DNA of 64,000 nt from Dermanyssus gallinae (taxonomy: Eukaryota > Arthropoda > Arachnida > Mesostigmata > Dermanyssidae). The stretch is from contig QVRM01001779.1 of the NCBI GenBank assembly GCA_003439945.1, forward strand, positions 1 through 64,000. The letters are read 5' to 3'. Made by a program: the position numbers and the translations under genes. This document shows positions 51,611 through 63,911 of this stretch, one piece after another (position 1 is the first letter of the stretch; each line of letters begins with the position of its first letter). The notes below the pieces were generated by a model, which searched no databases, was not told the origin of the DNA, and was given only the letters and a program-made list of their open reading frames with translations.

Positions 51611-52360
51611 TAATTATACCAACAATAATATTTCGTATCATCATCGTCATCATCAATACTATTGTTATTGTTACTATTATTGCGAAGGGTCATCATAAGC
51701 TGAGCAGCAAGGAGGCGGCATCTATGAAACAGACATGCCACAACACCGTACATGATGTTCTAGTTAGAGCCTTTAAACAGGCGGACTTTGCCGTGCGCGC
51801 CGCGCCGAGCACATCTGTGCGAGAAGAAATACATAAGGCCGGACTGTATGACCCTGACCCCCTGAGCCACGGGGAAATCGCTGATCTGGGACGCGTCGAT
51901 TCGGAACACTTATGCGCCAAGTTATGCGGCAATATCCCGTGCGATAGGCGGCGTTGCACTCAAAACGGAGAGGGAAAAGCCTTGTCACTACGAAGTTTTG
52001 GGGGAACGAGCACACCATCTGTCTGTTCATCATAGAGACATCGGACGTGTGGGGACACGAGGCCATGGCCACAGCGCAGACAAGCGGCCAGATCATCAAA
52101 GCGAAGTCAAACGGGGACAACCGAACTACAGCCTTCCTAAGGTAGCGCATCGCCTTAGATGTTCAGCGCGGCAACAAGTGAATGATTCTAGACACGCTTC
52201 TGAAGGGAAGAGGTCTGGAGGAACTGATGTATTTATAGGGAGTTTAATCTAATCATTTACCGGTTGGCTTTGATAAAACCAAAATAATATTGGCAATAAT
52301 GAATTATTATGAATATTTTTGATATTATTATTATCACACTTGTCCTAATTATACCAACAA
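51611..52360 (+). pseudogene. Degraded LINE carboxyl-terminal fragment with flanking direct repeats
   Basis: Between 51680 and 52240 shifted frames give GHHKLSSKEA (compare GLHPLSC of the 49-kb copy), a middle segment without clear motifs, and TTAFLR, stop, RIALDVQRGNK, which follows the terminal pattern FLRQxIAxAVQRGN of this LINE group. The CAG to TAG change at that stop mirrors the one in the 10-kb element. A 15-bp direct repeat, taattataccaacaa, flanks the whole at 51611-51625 and 52346-52360 and is a good candidate target duplication. A near copy at 51516-51530 complicates this. Confidence 0.55.
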
Positions 52361-54049
52361 CGGCGCGTGCCTGAGCAAAGGCCGAAAAATTGAAAGAGCG
52401 GAATGTGAACTATTGCCTATTGTAGAAAGCGTCGTGGTCGTGCTTCCACCATATGATTGTTTTCAATATTCTATAATGACTAATGCTCCTGTTGCGGCCA
52501 CTGTTGTTGTTGTTTTCTGCTGCTGCTGCTTTCGCATGTGAAATTGTGTTGTTTCCATTGTCCTCCCCATTTGGGCACGTGATTTAGCGCCTGTTATTCG
52601 TACTACTAACATCACACACTTTTGACAACTTCTCTTCTTGGAGAGGCGCTGGTGATGGATCAGGGACCTTTCATTCACGACTCGTGACGTGAGAACGTAG
52701 TACACAGTAGTTTGTACTAGTTAGGCTGACAGCGAGGCGAATTTTTGTTTCCGATATCGTCATTATTCTTTAAGCGATTCGAGAGAGAATTATACACGTT
52801 GTTACCAGCTAGAGCAACAACAATTGCATAACAACCGTAACAACAACAGCAGTAGCAACAACAACAACAACAGCAATGTGATGCGGGGCCGGTATTTTTG
52901 AGCTGTTGCGGAGTTTCTTCGCTGATGCTGTTGTTGTTCTCGCTGCTGTTTTTGGACCTGAAGCTGTCTTTTTTTGGTTTTTGTGTTAGAGCCGCCACGC
53001 ATTTTTATTATTACGTGTGTCGTGTTACGTACAGCAACGACCTGACTGACTGTCTGTGTAGGCTTGTGCGGCTACATATTAGCATCTGTCATTGTTTTTT
53101 AGGGACGTAGTGGTAGTAAGTGACGTTAACAGAACAGTATTAGTTGCTGCTGCTGCTGCTGTTGTTGACAAAAATGATTTTTCATGCTGTATCAACACTA
53201 TTGTCGCTGGTAACTTGTTAGGATCTTGTTTTTTGCCGTGGGTGGAACAGTTGCTGATATCATTACCTGCATTTCGGTCTTTGTCGTCGTCATCGTCGTC
53301 GTTTTTATTGTTGTTGTTGTCGTTGTTGTTGCTGCTGCTGCTGCTGCCTTGTTGTTGTTGTTGTTGCTGCTGCCGTTATTTTTCACATCGCGTTCATTGT
53401 TGATCTTTCGGCACGGCAAGCATATTTTTAAGTTCAATATTGTTTACGTAGCATCATCTGCTACTTCTTGTTGGTGCCGTATTTATTCGTTTGCCAATAA
53501 TGCTGTTACTACGCTAGTAGGTAATACCGTCGCATTCATACTTGTGCTTCGTCATGGCCAATTAGCCAGAAGACAACGTTTTGCCTGCACACGCTTTGTC
53601 ATGAATTTGGCTGACAAGCCCCTTTTTTTAATGTGTCCCCCTGATAAACTAAGACTAAGAATTACGAGTAGCAACACATAGAAAATCGTAGGCAATTTGT
53701 TGCAATTATTTTTATTTTTGCTGCTGTCGTTGCTATCGCTAAGACGATGAAACTGACCACGGGCGAATTGTGGGCGGCATCAATCGACTGTCAGTCACAA
53801 ACGACTTGCCGGCCCGTGCAGTCGCATGGGGGTGGCCGAACTGCAAAACAAAAATCCCTGTTCCGCCAGGTGTTGCAGTTTCTTGCGCTGCTGATCTCAC
53901 CAATATTGGCCTCACTTAGCAGCTCAAACCTGACAGTGGTTCGTGAAGGCCTATTCCAATATAAATCTCACCTTAGATTGGCTGGCGAACATATCGCTCA
54001 ACTGAGCTGAGATCTTGTTCCACCCCGAACTACCGATTGCCGCCGGCCT
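52361..54049. other. Non-coding stretch with GTT/GCT tracts
   Basis: Triplet-rich patches at 52830-52875 (CAA) and 53137-53385 (GCT/GTT/GTC). Open frames of 87-151 aa at 53092-54010 have no domain I can recognise. The last part (53747-54010) may be the upstream part of the next LINE, but shows no motif. Confidence 0.45.
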
Positions 54050-55105
54050 TTAACCTGAATGAAGCGGCTCAGAGATTGCGAATCACGTTGCAAGCTTGAT
54101 CACGAAAAGACTAAGCGACTTTTTGGAGTTCTTGAGCATAATCCCTGAAAAGCAACATAGATATCCGAAGGGACTCCACGTAAACGGCGTGCAGGATTCT
54201 CCTGGATGACGTCAAGAAAACTTCTCCCAACAAGGGGAGTCTCTGTACGCAGCATTCGTTGATTTCAAAATCGCCGTTGACTCCGCTCTCCGTGACCGAG
54301 TGCTCAACATTCTAGCAGAAGTCGGCGTTTTCTCGAATATACTCAACCTCCTAAAAGAGGTCCAAAAGGAGAACCGGGTGACAAACGACGAAGGAAGTCT
54401 TGGAACTACCGGCGTTCTTCACAAACAACTGGGTTCGCTAGAAAGATATCTATTAAGGTCTTATTATACGCAGACTATATAGCCATTTATGGGAAAAGCC
54501 GCTTCCAGGTCGAAGAGGCGTTAGCCAGGCTCAACATATCCGTCACAGAGTTGGGTAAAAATTAACCTTACATTGAACCAATTCTAACGTCGAATGGTGT
54601 AGGGTTCTCGTTGCATGTTACGGAGAGATGCAGGAAAGCTCTAATGGCGGCGTCTTGCATCAGGAGCCCACACTGCCTATCCCTGGCGACAGCCCTCTGT
54701 CTCTTTGACCTGAAGATCGCCCCCGTCGCTTCGTAAGGAGTTGAGTTAATATGGGCGCACCTGATTCCCAGAAATCCTGCACCACCTGAATGAGCTAAAT
54801 GGCAGCCTTCCTAAAACGGACTCTGGGACTCTATACGTCAACGCGCAAAAATCTCGTCTACCTAATCGCAGACTGTCTACTCCTCATAGAAGACCCGAGG
54901 CGCCATTTCAACCTCTCGCGCACTACAGCCTTCAAGCGACTGCATTAAGAGCTCAAAGGTGAAGTTTTTCAAACTCGACCCATACATATGCTAATTACCC
55001 GCTAATGGTCTTAGCTTACTGTCCTTATAGTTGTTTAAAGTGCTGTATTATGGTTTACTTGCTACTCAGTTAACCTGAGTCAATAGAGTATGAATGAAAA
55101 AATAA
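54050..55105 (+). pseudogene. Degraded LINE reverse transcriptase to 3' end
   Basis: A polymerase relic spread over shifted frames. In order: ITKRLSDFLEFLSIIPEKQ (about 54095-54153); LYAAFVDFKIAVDSALRDR (54243-54299), the first catalytic-Asp block; VLLYADYIAIYG, where the usual YADD has become YADY (54467-54478); then LHVTERCRKALMAA and ALCLFDLKIAPVAS of the thumb; LYTSTRNRLVYLIADC near 54830; and SRTTAFKRL near 54930. The region ends close to a run of A at 55096-55102. At least four frame changes and several stops are present. FVDFK resembles the 10-kb family, but the rest differs enough to be a separate family. Confidence 0.8.
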
Positions 55106-56384
55106 TTCGTTTTGTGCTCATATACAGGAGAGAACAAGAAAAGCAATAAAAGCTGCAACGTAAAAAATGAGTCCGCCGATGTTATCTTTTGAGGTGACAG
55201 TACCATTGTTCAAAACCAATAGCAACCTGTAGGATAGAACTTTAAATAAAAATTGATACTGGAAAGTCAGGTTATTTCTCGTAAGAATGGCCCTAGGACT
55301 GTCGGAATTGTTAGGGTTTTAAAAGGGAGTATTTTGTTTTATTTGAAAGGGAGGTATTGACAGAAACACTTTAGACGCGGTGGGGATTGAGCAGAACGGA
55401 AGCGTTGAAGACATTGAAAAGAAAGGCAATGGGAGGTAATTGACAGATGCTACTTGGCGAAGAGCATGAAGAAATAACGGCGTCAGTTAACGGTAAATCG
55501 CAAAATAGCCCGAGGTTCGCTCAGTGGCGGATTTAGCACGACAGGTGTATATCGTTAACTTAAGAGGTTTGCGCGACTCGTGTAACCTTGGTGTAACTGT
55601 ATCTAATTATCGTAAGTTTCGAAAGTTATATGTTTTTAATGTAACGAGCTTTGTCCTTAGCACTTAGATATTTCATTAAGATCTTAAGTTCTATGTCGAG
55701 CTATATAACGCGATTATAGCGTTAAAGCTGTCTTATTTGTCAACAATGTGGTCGCTTCGGATCGGCACCTAACTTCATCAGATTAAGTACGTACTCATAA
55801 CATAGACCCAAAAGCAATTCCAGAGACTATCGATAAACCACGCACTGTTTTTTTAACTAACCACGCCTGGATTTTCTACTCGTCTGTACAAAGCACTTAT
55901 CTGTCACAAACTTACTACTTACTTCCCATCTAGCTGTGAAAAATGTGTAATGCAGGTATGTGGATGTCGTCCTGCGCTAAAAAATGTCAAAAACGCCAAG
56001 TTGCATTTTCCCTTGCTAGCATACAGATACATTTACGTCGTCAAGTCTAATCTTACGCATGCAGATCCTCCAGATTCAGACATTGAATGTACTCCTCTGC
56101 TCCTTTACGAGCTTTTCTAAACTTGCTGTTAGACTAAGTGCGTCTCGGTAGCTTACCTCGATAGTTATCGGTAGCATTAAGGACAGCTTGGATATTACTA
56201 TTAGTATTAATAATCGATATATATATATATATATTTCTAATTCTTTTCAGGCGAAGACTATTGCAGGACGTACAACGAGAGAACTCGTCGGCAGTATTTA
56301 TTGGGACCCTTGCAAATTGGTCGGTACCGGCCCTTTAAAGTCTAGTTATCTGACCCCATGGCGTGTTACTACTACGTTATATAC

Positions 56385-56433
<49 letters not shown>

Positions 56434-57429
56434 AGAGAGAGAGAGGGCTAAGAGAAAAGAGGTTGACGAGTTTATTCCACGCTGATGTGCCGTGCGTGCT
56501 GTGTGAGTCAGTGAGAGAGAGAGAGAAGAGAAAGAGAAAGAGACTGACTTTGCACAGAGACCCCTGTCCAAGGTCAGCAAGACGGTGAAACTGTTGCGTG
56601 GTAGATGCTAATTATGGTACTTGCCGCTGATCGATACCGAAGAGTACGTACGTTACTTCTTTGTCCATTGTGTGCCGGGCTGTACCGGCCGCCCTGCGCC
56701 CGGCCCAGCGAATCTTGATTGAGAAAAACACGAAGCTAGCAAATGTGGGCAAAGTCGCCAACGTCAAAGACAAACCGGCCATTAACGATTGATCAATTAT
56801 AGACGCTGTTGTAGAAAGAAGTTATTTGTCTGCTGCTGTGGCAGCTATGTTGACACCTAGCTGTTCTTATTTTAGATCCTAGACAAAGTGCGTCACAGTC
56901 GTTTAAATTAAGAGTGAAGGCCTCGAAAACGCAGAAACGAAGACAGGTTGCTAGGTTACATCTCTAAGTGCCACAGCTGAAAACAAGTAAGCTCTAATAC
57001 AAGTTGCGACAACCTGCTACACGAGTGGATGGAACGAAAATAGTGCTGTTCATGTTTATTATTGCAATTTCAATTCGAAGCCGACGTACAAGAGAACTTG
57101 ATTTGATGAACTATGCATTTTTTTTGCCAGCAACATACGCTGCACCATCCATGCAGCGAAACCGTACTATTGCGATAGCTCTAAAAAGCGTGTCACTGGG
57201 ATCTGTTAACTGCTGGAAAGCTTTGGTCGTTCATCATATACCCGCTGCATGGCAGCAAACGTACGGTCGGTCATCCGTTGGCCACTGTTTGCGCGGGAGT
57301 ACAGTGTGTACCCCTATGAATTGTGAAGTACAAGTTGTAGTAACGAAGTAGTAGTAGCGTGCCTCAGTTTGTGTCGGGCTATTTTATAACCCTGCTCCCC
57401 AGGGATTGTTCTGGACCTCGTTACAAAGT
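55106..57429. other. AT-rich non-coding stretch
   Basis: No supportable gene. TA tracts lie at 56216-56233 and 56378-56431, the latter running into GA repeats. The 115-aa open frame at 57004-57351 is the longest, and I do not recognise it. Confidence 0.45.
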
Positions 57430-58710
57430 CTTTGCCCGCACACAGACTCACTCTTTTTGATTTCCCGTTGAATCCCCCACCACTGGCGTCGAAGCCCAAA
57501 CTTCGACGCCAAAGAATTAGAGTTCCCCTCATTACAATGGATGAAGTGATAAGAGTCGTCAAGAAAGTCCGACCCCACAAGGCAGCGGCAACATACAGCA
57601 TCCCAGGAAAAAGCCGTTAAAATGCTTGTTGAAAATCATTCCACCGTTTTTTTTTTATAAAAATGGTAGAGGCCATCTTGCAATCGGGCACATTCCCCGA
57701 CGACTGGAAAAAGGCCCACCTTGTCCTGATTTCTAAAACCGCATCGCCTAAAAGTGACCCCTCTTCGTTTAGGCCTACTAGCATCTTTCCCAGTCTTTCC
57801 AAGACAGTCGAGCATTTAATACAAATGCGGCTGACGAAGGAATTAGATGACAAAAAAACTATCTCAGAGGACCAACACTGCTTCCGCTTAGGCCACTCAA
57901 CATATGACGCAATTTAAAGCCCTTTAACCATAGCCGACACCCAGAGAGGTACTCCCTCAGAAACAAGATCGCATTGCCTAGCAATTCTACTTGACATCAA
58001 GAACGCTTTTAACTTAGTTTCATGGAAGTCCATAAATGACGCACTAGCACGTGCTCGTATAACGCCACGGACTTAGCTCCACTCAAAACGATGGCAATAT
58101 TTCTGAACGGACAGAAGCGCCTCCCTTTCATCTTAACTTGACCTTAGGGGGACACAACGTTATTAAAACGCCGAAGCCGCTGGCCCTCAAGATTGTAAGA
58201 GTCAACAAAACTGCGTCCACCGCGGCTATCCAAGTACTATCCAGGCAGATCCCTAGGAATCTACGGGTTCCTGAGAGTTCGATCTTTCAGGAAGACGCAC
58301 GACGTCAGACACTAGACGCTTGGAACAGTAGATGGATGGAGATCCAGGCGGGCCAGCCGGATTTCTGGACTTGCTGCATTATCCCGGATGTTCGGGAGTG
58401 GTTCAAAAAGCGAGAGGGATTACTGTCGTACCCTCTGACCCAATTTTTGACGGGCCACGGCACCTTCAGAAAGTACCTACATCGTATTGGACGTGCCCCG
58501 TCGCCAGTATGCATTCTCTGCGACTCAGGAGAAGAAGACGGCGTCAAACACACCTTCGAAGTATGCGCGGCTTTCAGCGCAGACAGGGCTGAGCTGGCGC
58601 GGCTCTTAGACCGCGAATTCCCGGTAACATAGAACAAATGGCTCCGGCCCTCTTGCACGACACCCATAGCTCGCACATCATGATGGATTTTGCGGCGACC
58701 ATCATTAAAT
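57430..58710 (+). pseudogene. R1-like LINE with the catalytic core deleted
   Basis: A non-LTR element of the R1 type. The 5' part has LITMDEVIRVVKKVRPHKA, then after a frameshift VEAILQSGTFPDDWKKAHLVLISK, FRPTSIFPSLSKTVEHLIQMRL, ISEDQHCFRLGHSTYDAI with a stop at 57915-57917, and LLDIKNAFNLVSW (first catalytic Asp). The sequence then jumps near 58090-58140 to the thumb/carboxyl part (58138-58632): IPDVREWFKKREG, LTQFLTGHGTFRKYLHRIG, and the CCHC-like motif CILCDSGEEDGVKHTFEVC. The palm region that should hold YADD is absent, so a deletion of several hundred bases is inferred. It lies in ordinary DNA and not in 28S rDNA, so it is not a canonical R1 insertion. Confidence 0.88.
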
Positions 58711-59010
58711 AAAAAAGATTTAGTGGAGATCGCGATGTGCGCTCTGTCCACGCAACCCTAAGGGAGAAGTAGGGGTTGAAGTTATATTAAAGAACGGTTC
58801 CAGCACCCCGCCTCTTTTTGAGGCAATTTAGGTGAGAGGTTTTTAATGAGTATTATGCCAACAACATCGGCATCGAGTTCCACACTACCCGCTTCGGTTG
58901 TGCGTAAAAGCATTTTTCCCTCTCACCACAAAAAAAAGTTGTAGCAATTAGCATTAAAGGTAGGTCTGGTGAAGGTTGCAGGCAGCAATTGTAGACATAG
59001 ATCAAAATAT
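58711..59010. other. Spacer after the R1-like element
   Basis: May include its 3' untranslated region. No other feature seen. Confidence 0.4.
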
Positions 59011-59260
59011 AATATTGTGTGGTAGCGTGCTCGCCTGGGTAGTGTGCAATGCTCGATCGATCGCAGGTTCGATTCGTGGTGTCCCAAGAATCTACCTCTT
59101 GTGTTCGAACGAATGTCGGGCGCGTATATGTAACACATTCGAAAAAAAAGTTTAGACAAACACACTTAGGTGGCGCACATGGGTTTTGCGCTTGGTCATT
59201 CCACGCTGTTCACAAGGATAGTTTTGCTAAAAGGCCCACATAAGGGGGCGCTTGCATGTG
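59011..59260 (+). mobile_element. Second kind of tRNA-derived repeat (SINE or tRNA relic)
   Basis: Box A tggtagcgtgc at 59020-59030 and box B ggttcgattcg at 59066-59076 are 46 bp apart, close to the 44 bp of a normal tRNA. The acceptor stem does not pair, so this is not a working tRNA gene. The sequence after the head (59090-59250) is unrelated to the 4.2-kb SINE family. No second copy lies in the window, so calling it a SINE is inference. Confidence 0.5.
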
Positions 59261-61599
59261 AATGAGTTTTAGTTATAATTAGGTACAATAAGGCACGTGA
59301 TGCATACCAGTTGTTTCCTTTGTCGCTAATGCTTGTTTTTATTTTAAAAAAATTGAAGGCATCTCTATGCGTAGAATCGAATCCGGCTCGGCTAGAGCTA
59401 CTTTTTCTATCTTGATTGTTCAATCGGGTTAAAAATATTCTGCTGTTGCAGCATTCGTCTGTTTTAATAAAAAAAAAGTCCAAATAGAGCCAGTATGAGT
59501 ATGGATAAGAAAGCTAGCCTAAAAAGGGCAAGATGAAATAATGCCATATTGCAGTTTCAGCTGACCAGCTGACATTCTAGAAAAGTCGATTCTGTTTAGA
59601 ACCTCCCGTTCGCCCCCTCGTAAGTCCTCAATGAATCGCTTCAATCGTACCGACTGCAGCCACTTATAGAACCTCGCTCTGAGAGGTTTCAACTTGATGT
59701 CAAAACTTAAAGGCACAGGGTGCGCTTGCGGCATTAGCCACCTTATTATAATTATATATATATTTTTCCGCCACCAAGACATTTGCCAACACTTAGCCTC
59801 GTGCTCTAACAGCATTATATATACAAACTCTAAGCGTGCTTCGATGTTTAATCAATCAATTCAATGTTTAAGCTAAACGGCTACGAAGCAGCGGCCAATG
59901 ATGAATCTCTTGCCAAAACAGACGGTGACCACGGATTGCCTGCTCAAAACTCCTGTTTCTGCCAACTCGTTGGGTATGCTGACATTAAGATACTGTGTCT
60001 GCTACTGACGAGGTTCTGTTCGTATCTCACGCAAGAGAGTGGCGATCGCTGTGGCGGGGATGCGAATGCTATAGCTGCGAACAGGGTGAGTAGGTTGCGT
60101 GGCCTCAAGCTTTTGCCAAGTCATACGCGAACATAATGCAAAAAAGGCGACGAGGCCATGTTGATGAAGTGCTGAAACAACTTTGAATCTTTCAGTTGTC
60201 ACTTGGTAACGAAACTACATTCTTCATTCGCACAGTCGAACATAGTAGACATCAACAATTAGTCAGATTTGACTGTTGTCTAACCGCTAGTTGTTGGATT
60301 TCTTCTTTCGTGGAATATGATTTTTCTAGGTTAAGTTATTTTCATGTTACACCATATATGAAAAATTGAAGTCTGACTGGAGCTTGTAATGAACGGTGCA
60401 AATTGCCCAATATATATGTCTACTCTATGTCATTAGCGTTCACATGTTCCGCCAGCGTGGGCACATTTATATTTGATACGCAACAATATAATACAATATC
60501 TGTCGATCGATGCTTAGTTTACTGTTTAAGACTTTGGGCAGAAAGCGCTTATTATGCGTGAACGATGACAACAAAGAAACTATTTCGTTATGCGATGCTA
60601 CGCTTTACGGCATCTGTATTCGACATAAAAAATTAATGAAACAAAGCAGGCGGTCAAAGAAACAAATAAACTTTTTCGAGATTTTTATCGCATATTCGAC
60701 CTAATTTCTAGACGTAGACAATTCCTCAATATGTGTGCTTGACGTAAAGATATGCTCAAATTATGTGATTTAGTATTAAGATACAACACAGGTAATGTCA
60801 ATAATGGAACTCCAAAATATTGTTTACCTACTCGTGTTTTCCGCGTGTAAAGAATGGGCCCAACTTTCATAAAGCAATAGTCAATCCCGGGGTAAAGTTA
60901 AGTGTGAACAGATGTCGAAACCGTTCAAATTAGGTCAAACTCATTTAAGCAAGACTTATACGTGCTTAAATATACACACAATTTTTTGAACAAAATATGC
61001 AATATCTGAATATAACAATAACATACACCATGTCCGCCAATTTCGCAGACTTATTTATGTTTTATTATTTTTTACCATCAGTCCCGAGACAACTTTTATA
61101 CGGCGTATATCAATTACATCATTCAGTGTAAACGTTTTATTGGCACCAAAGATACGCCTTTACACGAAATATTACGTTATTTTGACACTGGTAAACAAAT
61201 TTAGCCCGTATCCTCTCAACGGCGTTTATATCTCTTATCATATAAGATGCCGGACGCTGGCTGCAGAGAAAAGTATTGGGGTAAGACTAGACTTTTGTTT
61301 AAATGCACACAAAAATCATTTTTAAGATGAAACGTCTATATGAAGTTGCCTAATTGTGAAGCAGAAGCTGACATTGGTTGCAATATGTTCGGAGAAATCT
61401 AGCTTAGGAGTCACAATCACACAAAGATTACAAAAATATTCAAATTACCAAATTTGCGTCGTTACCGAGTGTATACACGGCAAACTGTCGTCCGATGTCA
61501 TTACGACACATTTGGGCACAGATAGTTGCATCCTATTTTCACAACACCAGCTTTCAATATGTTGCATTGCCAGGTTAAATAATACTTGTGAGGTTGTTG
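59261..61599. other. AT-rich non-coding stretch
   Basis: No supportable gene or element. Open frames of 60-98 aa have no recognisable motif. The last few hundred bases may belong to the LINE on the minus strand that follows. Confidence 0.4.
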
Positions 61600-62050
61600 A
61601 CTGCTGAGCATACTGTTAAGTTGTCCGCAAATAAGAGATAAGTGACACCTTTTGAAATCACTGGTGGGAGATCAAGGAAGAATATTCTGAAGAACAGAGG
61701 GCCAATGCACAATCCTTGCGGTGCCCTGTGGTCAAGGGAGGAAGCCAATTTCTACGTTACCAACTTTGACGGTAAATGTTCGCCTAGTAAGATATGTTGA
61801 CACCCATCGACGAGATATGAAATCAATGTTTTTATAATAACTTTCAAATTTTTGTAACATCAGTGTATGATTCACCTTGTCTAAATCAAATGTCTTTGCA
61901 AAATCAAAATATATGCAATGAAATGCTCTACAACTATTTGTGTAGGCGCCAATTATGGCTACAAGTTGTGTTCCTGTGGAACGTTCCTTGGGAGGAGCCA
62001 TGCTGATCTAAGTCCATCAATTTGCTACACACTAAATAGTTTCTAATGTG
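61600..62050 (-). pseudogene. Jockey/CR1-like reverse transcriptase fragment
   Basis: Read on the minus strand: LDQHG, then STGTQLVAIIGAYTNS, then IYFDFAKTFD and KVNHTLMLQKFESY (first Asp block), VSTYLTRRTFTVKVGNVE, then in another frame HRAPQGLCIGPLFF, DLPPVIS and LLFADN near 61620-61634, where functional elements have FADD. The FDLDKVNH spacing contains two residues more than the usual KAFDKVNH. The order and motifs are those of the jockey/CR1 group, which insert with an apurinic-type endonuclease; that domain is not visible here. Frameshifts and the FADN change make it inactive. Confidence 0.82.
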
Positions 62051-62703
62051 ATCAACAATCAACTACACAATTGAAATACACGCAATTGATAGTTGAGCCA
62101 TCGGCTAGTAGTTATTCACCAAATTGTTTTTATACAACACAAGAGTCATAAATAATACAATACAAGAGTCATAAATGATCTTCGAAATAACAAAAAAGGA
62201 CTTGTACATCACAGTACGATCCCCGTAAAAAGTACAATAATGGTTCAGCGATAAAACTACAAGTGTTTTTATAACACAATTGTCTCTGTGTATCATCAAC
62301 TTCACTTGTTTCTGAGTGTTTTGATCGTTTTAGTTATATCATCGACTGAAATTATAATACGTCTATTAATTAGTATGTTTAGACGTTTTTCTGCACGTAC
62401 TTGTTTTGTTCATAACGACGGCTGGTCACCCTGAGGTATATATATATATATAGAGAGAGAGAGCAATTTCTTTACGATTTCGAAGTCGCTTGCTCACGTT
62501 GCGATTCAGTTACGCAGTATTGTAAAAAGTTAAATGTGACTTGTCAACAACGTGTTAGGACCTTTCTGACTTTTACTGAAGTGCTTTCTTCAGTTGCATT
62601 CTCTGCCATAGGCTCCACTAACCGCCGACACATGGTTTCGAAGATTTATCATATTGAAACTGGTAATACTATTTCGTTGAGGCGTAAATATCTCTAAATG
62701 GCA

Positions 62704-62770
<67 letters not shown>

Positions 62771-62809
62771 TGTTTACACCCCGTTATGAGTTAAATAAAC
62801 TTTGTCATT

Positions 62810-62856
<47 letters not shown>

Positions 62857-63074
62857 AGCTTATTTCACCAGAAATTGGTAGATATTACCTAAATTTCATA
62901 TCGGCTAATAACATCTTTCACTACTGCATGCATTTAACCAGCCTCTATTTGCTTGCATTGCGGTATGTGGTATCGGTCAATATTACACGTGCCACAATAT
63001 TTACATACACAGTCTTTATTTCAAAGCAGTACCCTTTTAGCCATATATATTGGTGGTAGCCATGCCAGATAAGT
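62051..63074. other. AT-rich spacer with two TA tracts
   Basis: TA tracts at 62707-62766 and 62811-62853, and a small direct repeat around acaagagtcataaat at 62137 and 62161. No gene seen. Confidence 0.6.
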
Positions 63075-63845
63075 CTACAGAGTATGCGTCTGTTTGCTTG
63101 CATTCCCCCGTGCTTCCAACGGTCTGTCGTGAATGCGGGACCTGTCGGTGAAAATCTTTATGGCAAAGTTCAAATTACGCTTTTCTCTGTAGACGCGATA
63201 TTGCTCTACGACCAGCGCGCTGAAATCGTATTTGTCCAGGATAAGGTCTTCCGCAAAGGTTCGCTCCTGGCATAGTTCCAGCGCCAACGTTGTTGAAGCG
63301 TTTCGCGGCAGTCCGAGCATATACTTCACAAAATTAGCTTTTATTTTATCTATCTCTTTAATGTTGTCTAAGGTCAAGTTTGGTGCAATGGCCCAAAGGC
63401 AGTAAGTTATAATTGGAGCCATTTTTATCTTGAAAAGGTTCATTCCAGTCTTAGTGTCAATCTGTGTAAGATCTCCGAGTAGCGTCATGACCGATATCGC
63501 TTTTGCACGCTTGTTCTCTATGTGCTTTGTTAAAGATAGACCAGGGGTCAAGATTACTCCGAGATAGCTAAATTGACTCACTAATTCAATATTTTGGTTA
63601 TTTACCCTGATGATATAGTCAAGACGTGTGAAGGTGGCGTATCGACCTCCTCTGAAAAATCGAAGAACTTTTGTCTTGGATATATTAACTGTCAGATTAT
63701 ACTGTGCGCACCATTGGCTCATTTCATTCAGGTAAAACTGTAGATGTGGTCTTGACTTGGCCATTATGATAAGATCGTCAGCGTAGAATACATGCGGGGC
63801 TTTAGCAATTCGAAGTATTTGGGTTAACCCTGTGACATAAAGGAT
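63075..63845 (-). pseudogene. Non-LTR reverse transcriptase, family 1 copy B, truncated at both ends
   Basis: The open frame at 63764-63075 extends upstream without a stop to about 63845: LYVTGLTQILRIAKAPHVFYADD (YADD codons at 63774-63785), then MAKSRPHLQFYLNEMSQWC, NLTVNISKTKVLRFFRGG, IELVSQFSYLGVILTPGLSL, HIENKRAKA and NFVKYMLGLPRNAS. It is the closest relative of 9930-10830: APHxFYADDL, NKTKVLRFSRGG and HIEEKRAKA are shared. The catalytic box and downstream frame are intact, so it is the better template for this family. The 5' side is replaced by ATC triplets and a TA tract at 63846-63909, so the first half of the polymerase is absent here. Confidence 0.9.
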
Positions 63846-63853
63846 AATGATGA

Positions 63854-63856
<3 letters not shown>

Positions 63857-63909
<53 letters not shown>
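63857..63909. repeat. TA microsatellite cutting a LINE
   Basis: About 53 bp of uninterrupted TA. No polymerase sequence continues on the far side (63910-64000). Confidence 0.95.

Positions 63910-63911
<2 letters not shown>

Noticed and set aside
57004..57351. A 115-codon frame of mixed composition
   Set aside because: Looks more protein-like than most, but I recognise no motif, there is no splice or start context to support it, and chance frames of this length are expected in 64 kb.
59011..59100. A functional tRNA gene
   Set aside because: The A and B boxes are good but the acceptor stem does not pair and the 3' end is not tRNA-like.
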